NCBI RefSeq assembly: GCF_042660705.1
Contig: NZ_JBHSUQ010000001.1
DNA from: Undibacterium_A arcticum
GTDB taxonomy: Bacteria > Pseudomonadota > Gammaproteobacteria > Burkholderiales > Burkholderiaceae_D
DNA: 64,000 bases
Direction: 5' to 3' (one strand)
Positions 8,113 to 17,277 of this stretch are shown piece after piece (within the stretch, counting starts at the first letter, position 1; every line of letters begins with the position of its first letter). The notes beneath the pieces are model-generated. The model was given only the letters and a program-made list of their open reading frames with translations. It made no database searches and had not been told where the DNA came from. Both the position numbers and the translations under genes were made by a program.

Positions 8113-9228
8113 ATGAGAATCGGCATTCCCGCCGAGACGCGGTCGGGAGAGACGCGCGTGGCCGCAACACCAGAAACTGTCAAAAAGTTAATTTCCGGCA
8201 AGCATCAGGTGATCGTGCAGTCCGGCGCCGGCGTCGCTGCCAGCGTCATCGATGACGCCTATCTGGCCGCCGGTGCATTAATCGGCAGTGCGGCCGACGC
8301 TTTTGGCTGCGAGTTGGTGCTGAAAGTGCGCGCGCCGTCGTCTGAAGAGCGGGCGCTGATGAAATCCGGCACGGTGGTGGTGGGCATGCTGAACCAGTTC
8401 GACGCCGACAACACCGCGGCGATGGCGGCCCATGGGCTGACCGCGTTTGCGCTGGAAGCGGCGCCGCGCATTACCCGCGCGCAATCGATGGACGTGCTGT
8501 CGTCGCAGGCCAATATCGCCGGCTACAAGGCGGTGCTGCTGGCGGCCAATACCTATCAGCGCTTCATACCGATGCTGATGACCGCCGCCGGTACCGTCAA
8601 GGCGGCGCGGGTGCTGATCATGGGCGTCGGCGTGGCCGGTCTGCAGGCGATCGCGACCGCCAAGCGACTCGGCGCGGTGATCGAGGCGTCCGACGTGCGC
8701 CCGCCGGTCAAGGAGCAGGTCGAGTCGCTCGGCGCCAAGTTCATCGATGTGCCGTTCCTGACCGATGAAGAAAAGGAAATCGCGCAAGGCATCGGCGGCT
8801 ATGCGCGCCCGATGCCGGCCGACTGGATGCAGCGCCAGGCCGAACTGGTGCACGAACGCGCCAAACAGGCCGATATCATCATCACCACCGCGCTGATCCC
8901 GGGCCGCAAGGCGCCGATACTGATTTCCGAAGACACCGTGAAGGCCATGAAGCCGGGCTCGGTGATCGTCGACATGGCGGTCGAGCAGGGCGGCAACTGT
9001 CCGCTGTCCGAACTGGGCAAGACCGTGACCAAGTACGGCGTCCACATCATCGGCGAACCGAATCTGGCGACACTGCTGGCGGCCGACTCGTCGGCGCTGT
9101 ATGCGCGTAACGTGCTCGACTTCCTGAAGCTGATCGTCAATGCCGATGGTGGTCTGGTGCTCAACCGCGACGATGAAATCGTCGCCGCCACCATGCTGTG
9201 CTCGGGCGGCGAAGTCAGCAAAAAATGA
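8113..9228 (+). CDS. pntAA: NAD(P) transhydrogenase subunit alpha, part 1
   Basis: 371 residues. This is the soluble NAD(H)-binding domain I of the proton-translocating transhydrogenase. It starts MRIGIPAETRSGETRVAATP, has the nucleotide-binding fold GVGVAGLQAIATAKRLGA and ends in the conserved VLNRDDEIVAATMLC. The ATG at 8113 is preceded by GGAG at 8103-8106; an ATG at 8101 overlaps this ribosome site and is less likely. It forms the split alpha subunit with pntAB, from which it is separated by panD. Confidence 0.93.
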   Translation: MRIGIPAETRSGETRVAATPETVKKLISGKHQVIVQSGAGVAASVIDDAYLAAGALIGSAADAFGCELVLKVRAPSSEERALMKSGTVVVGMLNQFDADNTAAMAAHGLTAFALEAAPRITRAQSMDVLSSQANIAGYKAVLLAANTYQRFIPMLMTAAGTVKAARVLIMGVGVAGLQAIATAKRLGAVIEASDVRPPVKEQVESLGAKFIDVPFLTDEEKEIAQGIGGYARPMPADWMQRQAELVHERAKQADIIITTALIPGRKAPILISEDTVKAMKPGSVIVDMAVEQGGNCPLSELGKTVTKYGVHIIGEPNLATLLAADSSALYARNVLDFLKLIVNADGGLVLNRDDEIVAATMLCSGGEVSKK

Positions 9229-9310
9229 AAAAAATTGAACAAAGTTCAGCAAATTCGGCAAAATTCAATGAATTTCAGTAAATTTCAGTAAATTGGTTAG
9301 GGAAGAAACT

Positions 9311-9667
9311 ATGCAGCGCACCATGCTTCGCGCCAAACTCCATCGCGTCACCGTCACCCAGTGCGACCTCCATTACGAAGGCTCGTGCGGGATCGACGTT
9401 AACCTGCTGGAAGCGGTGGATATCCGTGTCAACGAAAAAATCGACATCTACAACGTCAACAACGGCGCACGGTTCTCGACCTACGCGATTCCCGGCAAAC
9501 GCGGCAGCGGCGAGATTTCGCTCAATGGCGCTGCCGCCCGGCTGGCACAACTGGGCGATTTGCTGATCATCTGCACCTTCGGCGCGATGGACGACAAAGA
9601 GATCGAGACCTATACCCCGAAAGTCGCTTTCGTCGATGCCGGCAACCAGATTACCAGCATGAAGTGA
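9311..9667 (+). CDS. panD: Aspartate 1-decarboxylase
   Basis: 118 residues. The protein makes beta-alanine for pantothenate and CoA. It is a pyruvoyl enzyme that cleaves itself between Gly24 and Ser25 (YEGSCGID). Other marks are KLHRVTVTQCDLHYEG and RFSTYAIPGKRGSGEISLNG. The start at 9311 (MQRTMLRAKLHR) has GGAAG just upstream. It is inserted between two transhydrogenase genes. The 80-bp spacer before it is AT-rich, with a duplicated AATTTCAGTA (9271-9290). Confidence 0.93.
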   Translation: MQRTMLRAKLHRVTVTQCDLHYEGSCGIDVNLLEAVDIRVNEKIDIYNVNNGARFSTYAIPGKRGSGEISLNGAAARLAQLGDLLIICTFGAMDDKEIETYTPKVAFVDAGNQITSMK

Positions 9668-9759
9668 AGCGATGCGGTGCGCCCGGCGCACCGCTGTCCG
9701 TCAATACCCAGGGCGCCTAACGTCAACAAAACGCGCCCATCACAACAAGAGAGGACATC

Positions 9760-10098
9760 ATGGAAGTCAGTCACACCATCATCAACCTGATCATCTTCGT
9801 GCTGGCGATTTACGTCGGCTACCACGTGGTCTGGACCGTCACACCGGCACTGCACACACCGCTGATGGCGGTCACCAACGCGATTTCCGCGATCATCATC
9901 GTCGGCGCGATGCTGGCCGCCGGCTTGACGGAAGGCCGGCTCGGCCAGTTCATGGGCACGCTGGCGGTCGCGCTGGCGGCAGTCAATGTATTCGGCGGAT
10001 TTTTAGTGACGCAACGCATGCTCGAAATGTTCAAGAAAAAAGCGCCGAAGGCCTTGCCGGCATCGGCAGCATCGACTTCAGCGGGAGCTAAACCATGA
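9760..10098 (+). CDS. pntAB: NAD(P) transhydrogenase subunit alpha, part 2
   Basis: 112 residues with three membrane segments (IINLIIFVLAIYVGYHVVW, AISAIIIVGAMLAAG and LAVALAAVNVFGGFLVTQRML), the membrane half of the alpha subunit. GAGAGGACATC provides the ribosome site before the ATG at 9760. Its stop overlaps the pntB start by four bases. Confidence 0.92.
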   Translation: MEVSHTIINLIIFVLAIYVGYHVVWTVTPALHTPLMAVTNAISAIIIVGAMLAAGLTEGRLGQFMGTLAVALAAVNVFGGFLVTQRMLEMFKKKAPKALPASAASTSAGAKP

Positions 10099-11561
10099 AC
10101 ATGGACTTCGTGAGCATGAACCTGGTGACGATGCTGTACCTGATCGCATCGGTCTGTTTCATCCAGGCGCTGAAAGGCCTGTCGCATCCAATCAGCGCGC
10201 GCCGCGGCAACGCATTCGGCATGGGCGGGATGGCGATCGCTGCCGTCACGACGGTGGCGCTGATCATCAAGCTGCAGCAGCAGTCGGCGGCGACCACCGG
10301 CATCGGCTTCTGGCTGGTGCTGTTGGGCCTGGTCGTCGGCGGCGGCATCGGCGCGACGCTCGCCAAGCGGGTCGAGATGACCAAGATGCCGGAACTAGTG
10401 GCGGCGATGCACTCGCTGATCGGTCTGGCCGCGGTCTGCATCGCGGTCGCGGTGGTCGCCGAACCGTGGATCTTCAATATCACGGTGCGTGATGCGGCGA
10501 TCCCTTTCGGCAATCGTCTGGAGTTATTCATCGGCACCTTCGTCGGCGCGATTACCTTTTCCGGTTCGGTGATCGCTTTCGGCAAATTGTCGGGCAAATA
10601 CAAATTCCGTCTGTTCCAGGGCGCGCCGGTCAGCTTCGCCGGTCAGCATATGCTGAACCTGTTGCTGGCCGTGACCATGGTCGGCTTCGGCCTGCTCTTT
10701 TGCTTCGCGCCTGGCACCCAACCGGCGTGGATCGCCTATCTGCTGATGGCCGCGATCGCCTTCGCGCTTGGCGTGCTGATCATCATCCCGATCGGCGGCG
10801 CCGACATGCCGGTCGTGGTGTCGATGCTCAACAGCTATTCCGGCTGGGCGGCGGCCGGCATCGGCTTCTCACTGAACAATTCGATGCTGATCATCGCCGG
10901 TTCGCTGGTCGGATCAAGCGGCGCGATCCTGTCCTACATCATGTGCAAGGCGATGAACCGCTCGTTCTTCAACGTGCTGCTGGGCGGCTTCGGCGGCGGG
11001 ACCAGTGCCGCCGCATCGGCTGGCGCGCAACAGCAACGCCCGGTGAAATCGGGCTCGTCCGACGACGCCGCCTTCCTGATGGGCAATGCGGAAACGGTCA
11101 TCATCGTGCCGGGCTACGGTCTGGCAGTGGCGCGCGCCCAGCACGCGTTGATGGAACTGGCCGAGAAGCTGACCCACAAGGGGGTGAGCGTCAAGTTCGC
11201 GATCCATCCGGTCGCCGGCCGCATGCCGGGCCACATGAACGTGTTGCTGGCGGAAGCCGAAGTGCCGTACGACCAGGTGTTCGAGATGGACGATATCAAC
11301 AACGAGTTCGGCCAGGCCGACGTGGTGCTGGTGCTGGGCGCCAACGACGTCGTCAATCCGGCGGCGAAAGATCCGACATCGCCGATCGCCGGCATGCCGA
11401 TCCTGGAAGCCTACAAAGCCAAGACCGTGATCGTCAACAAGCGCTCGATGGCCGCCGGCTACGCCGGACTGGACAACGAACTGTTCTACATGGACAAGAC
11501 CATGATGGTGTTTGGCGATGCGAAGAAGGTGATTGAGGATATGGTCAAGGCGGTCGACTAA
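10095..11561 (+). CDS. pntB: NAD(P) transhydrogenase subunit beta
   Basis: 488 residues. The N-terminal half has about nine membrane helices. The C-terminal NADP(H) domain III is marked by IVPGYGLAVARAQHALMEL, FAIHPVAGRMPGHMNVLLAE and VLGANDVVNPAAKDPTSPIAGMP-type sequence. With PntAA and PntAB it uses the proton gradient to reduce NADP+ with NADH. It is last in the operon and is followed by a strong terminator. Confidence 0.95.
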   Translation: MNMDFVSMNLVTMLYLIASVCFIQALKGLSHPISARRGNAFGMGGMAIAAVTTVALIIKLQQQSAATTGIGFWLVLLGLVVGGGIGATLAKRVEMTKMPELVAAMHSLIGLAAVCIAVAVVAEPWIFNITVRDAAIPFGNRLELFIGTFVGAITFSGSVIAFGKLSGKYKFRLFQGAPVSFAGQHMLNLLLAVTMVGFGLLFCFAPGTQPAWIAYLLMAAIAFALGVLIIIPIGGADMPVVVSMLNSYSGWAAAGIGFSLNNSMLIIAGSLVGSSGAILSYIMCKAMNRSFFNVLLGGFGGGTSAAASAGAQQQRPVKSGSSDDAAFLMGNAETVIIVPGYGLAVARAQHALMELAEKLTHKGVSVKFAIHPVAGRMPGHMNVLLAEAEVPYDQVFEMDDINNEFGQADVVLVLGANDVVNPAAKDPTSPIAGMPILEAYKAKTVIVNKRSMAAGYAGLDNELFYMDKTMMVFGDAKKVIEDMVKAVD

Positions 11562-11577
11562 GCTGCTGAACGACCAG

Positions 11578-11612
11578 AAAAAACCGCATGCGAGCACGCA
11601 TGCGGTTTTTTT
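11578..11612 (+). terminator. Terminator of the pnt operon
   Basis: CCGCATGCG, loop AGCA, CGCATGCGG, then seven T; A-rich on the left, so it could work in both directions. It starts 17 bases after the pntB stop. Confidence 0.9.
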
Positions 11613-11764
11613 ATGCCTGCAGTTCCGGGCAGGCGAGAAGCCGGGGCCGGATAATTCGGCCACGAGCAAAGATGTGTTGGTTGAACTCTGAGACGATTTG
11701 TTCGGAGCTATTACCCAAGCTAGATCAATCCCGCGCTCTATTGATGACAAATGAAAGTAGGGCA

Positions 11765-12397
11765 ATGACCGACGTAACGCCAATTTATCGCCAGCATTCA
11801 CCTGTGGTCGATGCGATTCCGGTGGTGGTAAGCATGCCGCATAGCGGTATGCATGCGCCCTCCGAGATCGGTCAGCTTTTTACTGCACAGCAGCGTAACT
11901 GGCTGCGCAACACCGACTGGTATCTACCGCAACTGTATGACTTCCTCGTTGGTCTTGGCGTAACGGTGATCGAGGCAACGCATAGTCGCTACGTGGTCGA
12001 TTTGAACCGCGACCCTGCTGGCGATCTCTTCGGAGAATTCAGAAGCGCCGTAATTGCCAAAGAGAATGATCATGGTGACGCGGTATATGCGATAGCCCCA
12101 AGCCAGCAATCCCTGATGCAACGACTGGCGCGTTATCACGCGCCGTATCACAACACCCTTGATGAAGTGCTAAATGCGGTGGCGGAGCGCTTCGGCAGCG
12201 TTCTGTTGCTGGACTTGCATAGTTTCATGGGGCCGATCGATAACGATGTATGTCTCGGCGATCGCGGAGGCATAAGTTGTGCACCAGAAATTGCCGCGCG
12301 CGATTTCTTTCTGCTCACGCTCTGCTGTTATGCCTTACGGTCTTGCAGCCGGCCCTCCCGCGACCGCAGCAGGCAGAGCGCCTATCTGTTGCAGTAG
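11765..12397 (+). pseudogene. N-formylglutamate amidohydrolase, 3' truncated
   Basis: The N-terminal part has the family marks VVVSMPHSGMHAP, LRNTDWYLPQLYDF, TVIEATHSRYVVDLNRDP and LLLDLHSFMGP, and reaches CLGDRGGISCAPEI. After about 12300 homology stops and the frame runs antisense into the ester-cyclase gene. About 50 C-terminal residues are missing. The enzyme family hydrolyses N-formylglutamate in histidine degradation, but no other hut gene is near. The start may be 11744 or 11765. It is probably a remnant left when the neighbouring accessory genes arrived. Confidence 0.75.
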
Positions 12398-12781
12398 CCC
12401 CAAACGGTCGACCTGCAGCCAGGCTCGGGTAATCTTACCGTCCCTGATCTGATAGATCACATTCGCAGTCTGCGTCACTTGCACCTGACTCGCCGCTACC
12501 CCTGCAAACGGCCCACTGTGGGTGGCCTGAAACTTCCACCGGGCGGCGACCCGGTCTCCCTCGGCGATCAAGTCTTCAACCTCAAATTGAACATCGGGAA
12601 ACCCGTTGCGCAGCGCGGCTATGGTGTTTGCAAATTCAGACGGTCCTTTCTCGCCGCGGCTGCCGATAAAGTCGTCAGCGATCAACTCCGTCAATAAGTC
12701 CAGGTTTCCCGGATTGATGCAATCTTCGTAAAGCCTGCGGACGAGAAGTTTATTTTTTTCAAGGGTGTGAGTTGTCGACAT
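12335..12781 (-). CDS. SnoaL-like ester cyclase family protein
   Basis: 148 residues with an NTF2-like fold typical of SnoaL/ester cyclase proteins: LVRRLYEDCINPGNLDLLTE at the start, FPDVQFEVEDLIAEGDRVAA in the middle and the closing strand IYQIRDGKITRAWLQVD. The family shares a barrel with varied or unknown chemistry, so a precise reaction cannot be given. It is transcribed divergently from soxR, and its promoter carries the SoxR operator, so it is probably induced by redox-cycling compounds. A protective or small-molecule-modifying role is inferred. Confidence 0.8.
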   Translation of the reverse strand: MSTTHTLEKNKLLVRRLYEDCINPGNLDLLTELIADDFIGSRGEKGPSEFANTIAALRNGFPDVQFEVEDLIAEGDRVAARWKFQATHSGPFAGVAASQVQVTQTANVIYQIRDGKITRAWLQVDRLGLLQQIGALPAAVAGGPAARP

Positions 12782-12826
12782 GGGTTAGCTCCAAAGAGTT
12801 GTGGATAAACGAGCATTAGTGTAAAA

Positions 12827-12848
12827 CCTCAACTTAACTTGATGTCAA
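12827..12848 (-). promoter_or_regulatory. SoxR operator within a 19-bp-spacer promoter
   Basis: CCTCAACTTAACTTGATG (12827-12844) is close to the classical SoxR palindrome. On the minus strand a perfect -35 TTGACA (12848-12843) is separated by exactly 19 bp from TACACT, the over-long spacer that MerR-family activators untwist. It drives the ester-cyclase gene and overlaps the soxR upstream region. Confidence 0.88.
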
Positions 12849-12857
12849 GAGGTGGCG

Positions 12858-13322
12858 ATGGCTAAAATCAATCCCAGCGATATCGGCAGGCAGCTTGCCG
12901 TAGGCGAAGTGGCGGCGCGCAGCGGCGTGGCTGTTTCCGCGATCCATTTCTATGAATCCAAAGGCTTGATCAAAAGCCTGCGCAGCGAAGGCAACCAGCG
13001 CCGCTATTCGCGTGATGTATTGCGTCGCGTGGCTGTCATCAAGGTGGCGCAACGGATCGGTATTTCGTTGGCGTCGATACACGATGCCCTGGCGGAGTTG
13101 CCGGAGGGGCGCACGCCCACGGTCGCCGACTGGGCCAGGCTATCGGCCCGCTGGAAAGCGGAACTGGACGACAGAATTGCCAAGCTGACGCAGCTGCGCG
13201 AACAGTTGAGCGATTGTATAGGTTGCGGCTGCCTGTCGATAGAAGCATGCAGGTTACGCAACCCATTGGATGAGCTGTCCGAACGCGGTTCCGGACCGAG
13301 ATTGCTTGACCCAGGGCCGTGA
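12858..13322 (+). CDS. soxR: Redox-sensitive MerR-type activator
   Basis: 154 residues. A MerR winged helix (VGEVAARSGVAVSAIHFYES) leads to a dimerisation helix and the [2Fe-2S] cluster Cys120, Cys123, Cys125 and Cys131 (CIGCGCLSIEAC), the exact SoxR pattern. The start at ATG 12858 is preceded by AAGAGG; an in-frame GTG six bases earlier is less likely. It is oxidised by redox-active drugs and then activates the divergent promoter. Outside enteric bacteria SoxR usually controls a few efflux or modifying enzymes rather than soxS, which fits here. Confidence 0.95.
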   Translation: MAKINPSDIGRQLAVGEVAARSGVAVSAIHFYESKGLIKSLRSEGNQRRYSRDVLRRVAVIKVAQRIGISLASIHDALAELPEGRTPTVADWARLSARWKAELDDRIAKLTQLREQLSDCIGCGCLSIEACRLRNPLDELSERGSGPRLLDPGP

Positions 13323-13389
13323 GGCGCAGACGGGAAGATTAAATGCAGAGGCCAGGTAGGATGGGCAAGCATTGCCCACATATTTTCTG

Positions 13390-13896
13390 TTATGAAGCCC
13401 GCAAATTGGGTTGCGATCGCAACGCGTGGCACCGATTGTATCGCGGCAGGTAGTGCGAGAGGGCGGTGAGGCTGGTGGCGACGGCTTCCCGTTCGCGCCC
13501 CAGATCGACCAGCGACAGTGCCAGGAAGGCCCGCACGGCGCGGTCCAGCTAGTTGCTGGGGGCGTGGAGTTCTGCGCTCAACAGGGCGACCGCGTCCGTG
13601 GCGTTGCCGAGGTTGCGCAGCGAGCTGGCCATCTGTATGGTGGCCTCCCGGCGACGACGCTGGCCGGTCAAGCCGGCGTCGAGTGCGGCCCGGTACAGCG
13701 GAACCGCCCGATCCGGGTGACCGGTGGAGTCTTGTGCTCCGCCACGTTCAAAGAGCCCGATCGCGCTTCCGGCTGGTAGCTCGGCGACCAAGGCGTCGAT
13801 GTGGGCGACGAAGTCGTCTGCGTCGTAGTCGTCGAACGCCGTCCACAGGTCGGTGATCCGCTGCTCCCAGGCTGCAAGCGTCATGGTGTCCATCAA
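13390..13896 (-). pseudogene. Tetratricopeptide-repeat protein, interrupted by an in-frame TAG
   Basis: The N-terminal 115 residues (LAAWEQRITDLWTAFDDY, then DRAVPLYRAALDAGL and ATIQMASSLRNLGNATDAV) are a short TPR protein. The TAG at 13549-13551 cuts it, but the same frame continues with clear homology beyond it (RAVRAFLALSLVDLGREREA, then LTALSHYLPRYN) to a TAA at 13390. This is a nonsense mutation or a base error. The end after LPRYN is also unusual. It belongs to the accessory patch after pntB. The gap 13897-14022 is empty. Confidence 0.65.
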
Positions 13897-14022
13897 CTTT
13901 CCTTTTCTTGATCGTTAGACATGCGCGGTAGCCCGCTGCTTGTCGTGGTCGCCGCCCGATGGCTTAGGCGGCCGGTGACCTGGTTTTAGTACGGAGACCG
14001 CTGAACAGCATAGGTGGCGCAG

Positions 14023-15213
14023 TTAGCGCCAGCCAAACATCATCTGTTCGGCCAGCAATTTCCTGGCCGGCGCAACGCCATCCAGCAGCCCCAGTCCCAG
14101 GCCCAGCAGCGTCTGCGATAGCGCGCCATCGGGCGCGCTGGCAAACAGGCGCGCCATGCTGTCGGTGATGCGGATCACGCTGTTGCGGTCGGCGGCGCGT
14201 TGCTTCAGATAGTCTTGCAGGCTAGTGGTCTGGAATCCGGTCGCCAGTGACTTGGACAATACCTCGGCCAGCACCGCCGCATCGCGCAAGCCGAGATTGA
14301 GTCCCTGTCCGGCCACCGGATGCAGGGTTTGCGCCGCGTTGCCGATGCTGACCGTGCGCGCGGTCGCCTGTGGCTGCGCGTTCAGACCGAGCGGATAGGT
14401 GCTGCGTTTTGATGCGTTGAGGATGCGGCCCAGCCGTTCGCCAAATGCTACCTGCAATTGCTGCATGAAGTCGGCATCGTCCAGCGCCAGCAAGTCTTGC
14501 GCGGTGTCCGGACGCACGCACCACACGACAGCGTAGCCGTCTCCCTGCGCATCTGCCTGCGGCAGCAGCGCGAGCGGACCTTGTTCGGTAAAGCGCTCGA
14601 ACGCGCGATGCGGGAGCGGCCGGCTGACGCTGATGTGGGCGATGACGGCGGTCTGGCGGTAGTCGCGATGCTGCGCTCGCTCATGCTGGTCGCGCTGCTC
14701 GCCGAAATTGCCGCCCTCGGCCTGCACCACGATCCGTGCCGTCATGAGGCTGTGATCGGCTAATACCACGGTGGCATGATTGCCGCCCTCATCGATTGCC
14801 GTCACCTGCAACGGCCGCTTGACGACGATGCCGGTCTGTTCGATGGCGGCATTGAGCGGCGTCACCAGATTGCCGTAGCGTGCGACGTAGCCGAGCGCCG
14901 GTAGCTGATAATCGTCGCAGTCGATCAGCGTGCGGCCGAAATGTCCGCGGCGCGATACATGGATCTGGTGGATTTCCGTCGCGCTGATCGGCCACACGCC
15001 AATTCCTTCCAGCAACTGGCGGCTGCCGTAAGACAGTGCGATCGAACGCGCATCCTGGCGCGCTTGTTCGACCGTCCTGGCGTCGATCAGCACGATCCTG
15101 TCAGCCGGCACGCCGCGTTTAATCAGCAGCAGCGCCAAGGCCTGACCGACCGGCCCGGCGCCGCAGATCGCAATGTCGACATCGGTTGTCGTGACGCTCA
15201 TAGCTGCCGCCAT
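14023..15213 (-). CDS. FAD-dependent ubiquinone-biosynthesis hydroxylase (UbiH/UbiF/COQ6 family)
   Basis: 396 residues. The FAD dinucleotide fold IAICGAGPVGQALALLL is at about residues 14-30, and the second FAD site GNAAQTLHPVAGQGLNLGLR lies near residue 290, both typical of the family. It hydroxylates the ring of the ubiquinone precursor. Which ring position cannot be read from sequence; being next to pepP is the usual place of UbiH. It starts two bases after the pepP stop, so it is in one operon. An alternative ATG lies 12 bases further in. Confidence 0.85.
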   Translation of the reverse strand: MAAAMSVTTTDVDIAICGAGPVGQALALLLIKRGVPADRIVLIDARTVEQARQDARSIALSYGSRQLLEGIGVWPISATEIHQIHVSRRGHFGRTLIDCDDYQLPALGYVARYGNLVTPLNAAIEQTGIVVKRPLQVTAIDEGGNHATVVLADHSLMTARIVVQAEGGNFGEQRDQHERAQHRDYRQTAVIAHISVSRPLPHRAFERFTEQGPLALLPQADAQGDGYAVVWCVRPDTAQDLLALDDADFMQQLQVAFGERLGRILNASKRSTYPLGLNAQPQATARTVSIGNAAQTLHPVAGQGLNLGLRDAAVLAEVLSKSLATGFQTTSLQDYLKQRAADRNSVIRITDSMARLFASAPDGALSQTLLGLGLGLLDGVAPARKLLAEQMMFGWR

Positions 15214-15215
15214 GC

Positions 15216-16562
15216 TTATTGCTGCATCGCCGCTTCGATATCGGCCACGCTCTTCGGTGCCGCGCGGCTCAGGTTCAGGTGGCCGTCCGGCGTGATCGCG
15301 ATGTCGTCTTCGATGCGGATGCCGATGTTCCAGTATTGCTCCGGCACGCCTTCGGCCGGGCGCACATAGATGCCTGGTTCCACGGTCAGCACCATGCCGG
15401 GCTGCAACACGCGGTACGGCTTTTGTTGGCCTTCCGGCACCGGCGCGATTTCGCGGTAGGCACCGACGTCGTGCACGTCCAGGCCGATCCAGTGGCCGGT
15501 ACCGTGCATGTAGAACTGGCGGAAATGGTTGTTGGTGATTGCGTCGTCCAGCGTGCCGACCTTGTTCTTGTCGAGCAGCCCGGTGTCGAGCATGCCTTGC
15601 GTCAATACCCGGATCGCCGCGTCGTGGCCGGCGATGTAGCGTTGTCCCGGCTTGGCCTCGGCAATCGCCGCCAGTTGCGCGGCCAGTACAATTTCGTACA
15701 GCGCTTTCTGCGGGCCGGAGAACTTGCCGTTGACCGGATAGGTGCGCGTGATATCGGAGGCGTAGCTGTCGAATTCGCAGCCGGCGTCGATCAGCACCAG
15801 GTCACCATCCTGGCACAGCGCGTTGTTGGCCGAATAATGCAGCACGCAGGCGTTGGCGCCGCTGGCGACGATCGAGGTATAGGCCGGAAATTGCGAACCG
15901 CTGCGGCGGAATTCGTGCAGCAGTTCGGCGTCGAGCTGGTATTCGAACATGCCGGGGCGGGTCGCCTTCATCGCACGCAGATGCGCCTGGGCCGAGATGT
16001 CGGCCGCGCGCTGCATCAGCGCGATTTCGCCGGCATCCTTGAACAGACGCATCTCATCGAGCAACGCATACACGTCGTGCGCCACCACCGGCGCGTTGAT
16101 GCCGCTGCGCGATTGCCGCCGCACCATCTGCGACCAGCGCTGCACCTGGGCATCGAGCGAGGCGCTGCTGCCGAGCGAGTAGAACAGCGCCGGCGCATCG
16201 GCCAGCAGCTTGCTCATCTCGGTGTCGAGCGCGGCGATCGGGAATGCGGCGTCGAAGCCGAAGGCCTCGCGTGCGGCCTCGGGACCGTAGCGGAAGCCGT
16301 CCCAGATTTCGCGCTCGATATCCTTTTCGCGGCAGAACAGGATGCTCTGCGATTTGCCGCCGCGCGCATCGGCGACCAGCACCACCACGGCCTCCGGCTC
16401 GGTGAAGCCGGACAGGTAGTAGAAATAGCTGTCATGGCGGTACGGGTATTCGGAGTCACTGTTGCGCGTCGCTTCCGGCGCGGTCGGAACGACCGCGACA
16501 CCGCCGCCTTTGGCTTGCATTTGCGCGATCAGGGAGGCCCGGCGGGCGACGATGGATGTCAT
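15216..16562 (-). CDS. pepP: Xaa-Pro aminopeptidase (aminopeptidase P)
   Basis: 448 residues. The pitta-bread metallopeptidase fold shows the dinuclear metal ligands: Asp in LIDAGCEFDSYASDITR (two Asp), His in HGTGHWIGLDVHD, Glu in TVEPGIYV and Glu in GIRIEDD. It removes N-terminal residues ahead of proline. The N-terminal domain (YPYRHDSYFYYLSGF) is intact. It overlaps the end of murU by four bases and leads into the ubiquinone hydroxylase. Confidence 0.93.
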   Translation of the reverse strand: MTSIVARRASLIAQMQAKGGGVAVVPTAPEATRNSDSEYPYRHDSYFYYLSGFTEPEAVVVLVADARGGKSQSILFCREKDIEREIWDGFRYGPEAAREAFGFDAAFPIAALDTEMSKLLADAPALFYSLGSSASLDAQVQRWSQMVRRQSRSGINAPVVAHDVYALLDEMRLFKDAGEIALMQRAADISAQAHLRAMKATRPGMFEYQLDAELLHEFRRSGSQFPAYTSIVASGANACVLHYSANNALCQDGDLVLIDAGCEFDSYASDITRTYPVNGKFSGPQKALYEIVLAAQLAAIAEAKPGQRYIAGHDAAIRVLTQGMLDTGLLDKNKVGTLDDAITNNHFRQFYMHGTGHWIGLDVHDVGAYREIAPVPEGQQKPYRVLQPGMVLTVEPGIYVRPAEGVPEQYWNIGIRIEDDIAITPDGHLNLSRAAPKSVADIEAAMQQ

Positions 16563-17277
16563 TGACGAATTCCTTGTTGGTAGGGCAGATTGAGTTGTTC
16601 CAGCCGTTCGATGGTGCCGACGTCGGTCCAGTCGGCGCGCATCACTTCGCCGCCGAGCTGGCCCCGGTCAGCGTAATGGCGCAGCAGCGTGACCAGCCTG
16701 GCCGTTTCGCCGGCCTTGATCGACTCGAACATCTCGGGACGAAACACGGCGATGCCGGAGAAGGTGAAGCGCGGCGAACCTTCATTTTTCAGAGAGAACA
16801 ATTCCAGTGCAAAGTCGCCGTCCGGATGATGCGCCGGATTCTTGACCAGGTACAGCCACGCCACGTCGCGCTGGTCCTTGGGATGCGGATTGCCCCACAC
16901 GTCATTGTCTTCCAACGCGCTCTTGACCTGCTCGAAATCGAAGTGCGGGCAGTAGATGTCACCCGACACCGCGACGAAGGGTTCGTCGCCCAGCAGATGC
17001 CGTGCCTTGGCGATGCCACCGGCGGTTCCAGCGCGATGCCTTCGGCCGAGTAGGCGATGCGCGCGCCGAACTGACTGCCGTCGCCCAGCGCAGCCTCGAT
17101 CATCTGGCCCAGATGCGCGTGATTGATCACGATTTCGGTGATGCCGGCGCGCACCAGGTGCAGGATATGCCAGACGATCAGCGGCCGGCCGCGCACCTTC
17201 AGCAGCGGTTTCGGGCAGCTGTCGGTCAGCGGCCGCATGCGCTCGCCGCGTCCCGCGGCAAAAATCATGGCTTTCAT
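16559..17277 (-). CDS. murU: N-acetylmuramate-1-phosphate uridylyltransferase (frameshifted)
   Basis: It begins MKAMIFAAGRGERMRPLTD, the nucleotidyltransferase signature, followed by KPLLKVRGRPLI. Reading is correct to AEGIALE (about 17028), then shifts; restoring one A in GAACC gives TAGGIAKARHLLGDEPF and the rest continues in the other frame (SGDIYCPHFDFEQ, TFSGIAVFRPEMF, DVGTIERLEQLN). The restored length is 239 residues. With AmgK it forms the anabolic recycling route that turns N-acetylmuramic acid into UDP-MurNAc. Only the two conserved halves are certain; the break is probably a sequencing error. Confidence 0.85.

Noticed and set aside
13411..13779. Plus-strand open frames over the TPR pseudogene
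   Set aside because: No family match; the minus strand carries the TPR homology on both sides of the TAG.
15219..16565. 448-codon open frame on the plus strand opposite pepP
   Set aside because: Shadow of pepP; no domain, no ribosome site, biased composition.
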